From: Chloroflexota bacterium
Lineage (GTDB): Bacteria; Chloroflexota; UBA6077; FW602-bin22; JACPRP01
Direction: 5' to 3'
DNA: 64,000 bases
Assembly: GCA_023480885.1 (NCBI GenBank)
Contig: JAMCWX010000050.1
Location: 1 to 64,000 of the forward strand
The position numbers and the translations under genes were made by a program. Shown piece after piece: positions 63,781 to 64,000 of this stretch. Under the pieces are notes generated by a model that was given only the letters and a program-made list of their open reading frames with translations, was not told the DNA's origin and ran no database searches. Numbering within the stretch: position 1 is the first letter of the stretch; each line of letters opens with the position of its first letter.

Positions 63781-64000
63781 ATGTTCACCAGAAGGCGCTG
63801 CCTCGTCCCTCGCGTCCCGTGCCGAATCATAACCGCCTGCCTCTTATCTTTGACGCTGTTCGTCGGTCTGTTACCGCAATACCGCGCCTCAGGCGAAGCT
63901 TGGCAGCCAGGCACGGCACCTGCCGCACTTTCCCAGTCTGCCGAAGAAGCGAATCCACGGCCCAGGGTCGTCGCGATCCTGCCAGGCCACGGCGGCAAGG
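63781..64000 (+). CDS. probable N-acetylmuramoyl-L-alanine amidase, N-terminus only
   Basis: An open frame from ATG 63781 runs to the window end (73 residues) without a stop. It has a basic start (FTRRRCLVPRVPCR), a hydrophobic signal (IITACLLSLTLFVGLLPQ), a linker rich in Ala/Pro/Glu, and then RVVAILPGHGGKG, which looks like the first zinc-binding strand of Amidase_3 (usual form VVIDPGHGG with the zinc His). It would cut peptidoglycan side chains outside the membrane. GGAG lies about 10 nt upstream. The call rests on that single motif. Confidence 0.5.
   Translation, partial: MFTRRRCLVPRVPCRIITACLLSLTLFVGLLPQYRASGEAWQPGTAPAALSQSAEEANPRPRVVAILPGHGGK

Noticed and set aside
1-64000. tRNA genes, rRNA genes and CRISPR arrays
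   Set aside because: Intergenic regions were scanned by eye for T-arm/CCA patterns and regularly spaced repeats; none was found. A covariance-model search would be decisive.

Overview
The window looks like chromosomal DNA of a GC-rich (about 58-60 percent by eye) environmental bacterium with an anaerobic or versatile heterotrophic metabolism. The mix of lipoprotein-type binding proteins, a class II (B12-dependent) ribonucleotide reductase, KaiC-like ATPases without KaiB, corrinoid methyltransferase parts, CoxL/XDH-type molybdenum hydroxylases and a 2-oxoacid:ferredoxin oxidoreductase would fit a Chloroflexota lineage, but no rRNA or other strong taxonomic marker is present, so this is only an inference. 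I saw no tRNA, rRNA or CRISPR array.

Layout. 0-9 kb: the 5' half of trmD broken at the window edge, an orphan histidine kinase, a LysR regulator, a small operon (GNAT, solute-binding lipoprotein, membrane-anchored glycosidase-like protein), an orphan Leu/Ile/Val-type binding protein, two small proteins and nrdJ. 9-16 kb: a Tic20-like membrane protein, a zinc metalloprotease lipoprotein, and a minus-strand run mobA-moeA-mobB-ppa-punA. 15.8-21.3 kb: two orphan peptide-type binding lipoproteins and the rpsP-khpA-rimM ribosome cluster. 21-31 kb: a PAS histidine kinase, a Ca-type P-ATPase, and a kaiC / unknown protein / kaiC / PAS-kinase operon. 31 kb: a 247-bp element with 16-bp terminal inverted repeats.

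31.3-40.8 kb holds a corrinoid methyl-transfer module: a binding protein, LivH, a LivM-LivF fusion and LivG, followed in the same direction by a corrinoid protein and a UroD/MtaA-type methyltransferase. A second corrinoid protein, a UTRA-type GntR regulator and a broken UroD-like gene lie upstream. A perfect GTCTATA-CA-TATAGAC dyad sits in the gap between the two halves and is a candidate GntR operator. 41-42 kb: a polyprenol/dolichol-kinase-like membrane protein and PlsY.

42.5-60.7 kb is the standout region: 18 genes on one strand with small gaps or overlaps. It starts with an FCD-type GntR regulator and continues with a fused [2Fe-2S]/Mo hydroxylase, an FAD subunit, a second unfused Mo hydroxylase (small and large subunits), a KorDABC-type 2-oxoacid:ferredoxin oxidoreductase, a PreA-like dihydropyrimidine/dihydroorotate-dehydrogenase protein with two 4Fe-4S motifs, a nitrilase-superfamily hydrolase, a DUF2848 protein, a cupin, and a full LIV-type ABC transporter. 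The simplest reading is a regulated uptake and catabolic route for an unknown small substrate, possibly an N-heterocycle or amide: import, Mo-dependent hydroxylation, ferredoxin-linked reduction, C-N hydrolysis. The PreA-like protein has Ile where pyrimidine-reducing enzymes have the catalytic Cys, so the substrate is probably not uracil or thymine. The mobA/moeA/mobB run earlier in the window could supply the Mo cofactor.

60.8-64 kb: an unknown multispan membrane protein, a small zinc-ribbon protein, a 562-aa tail-anchored protein with LysM-like segments, and the start of a probable cell-wall amidase that runs off the window.
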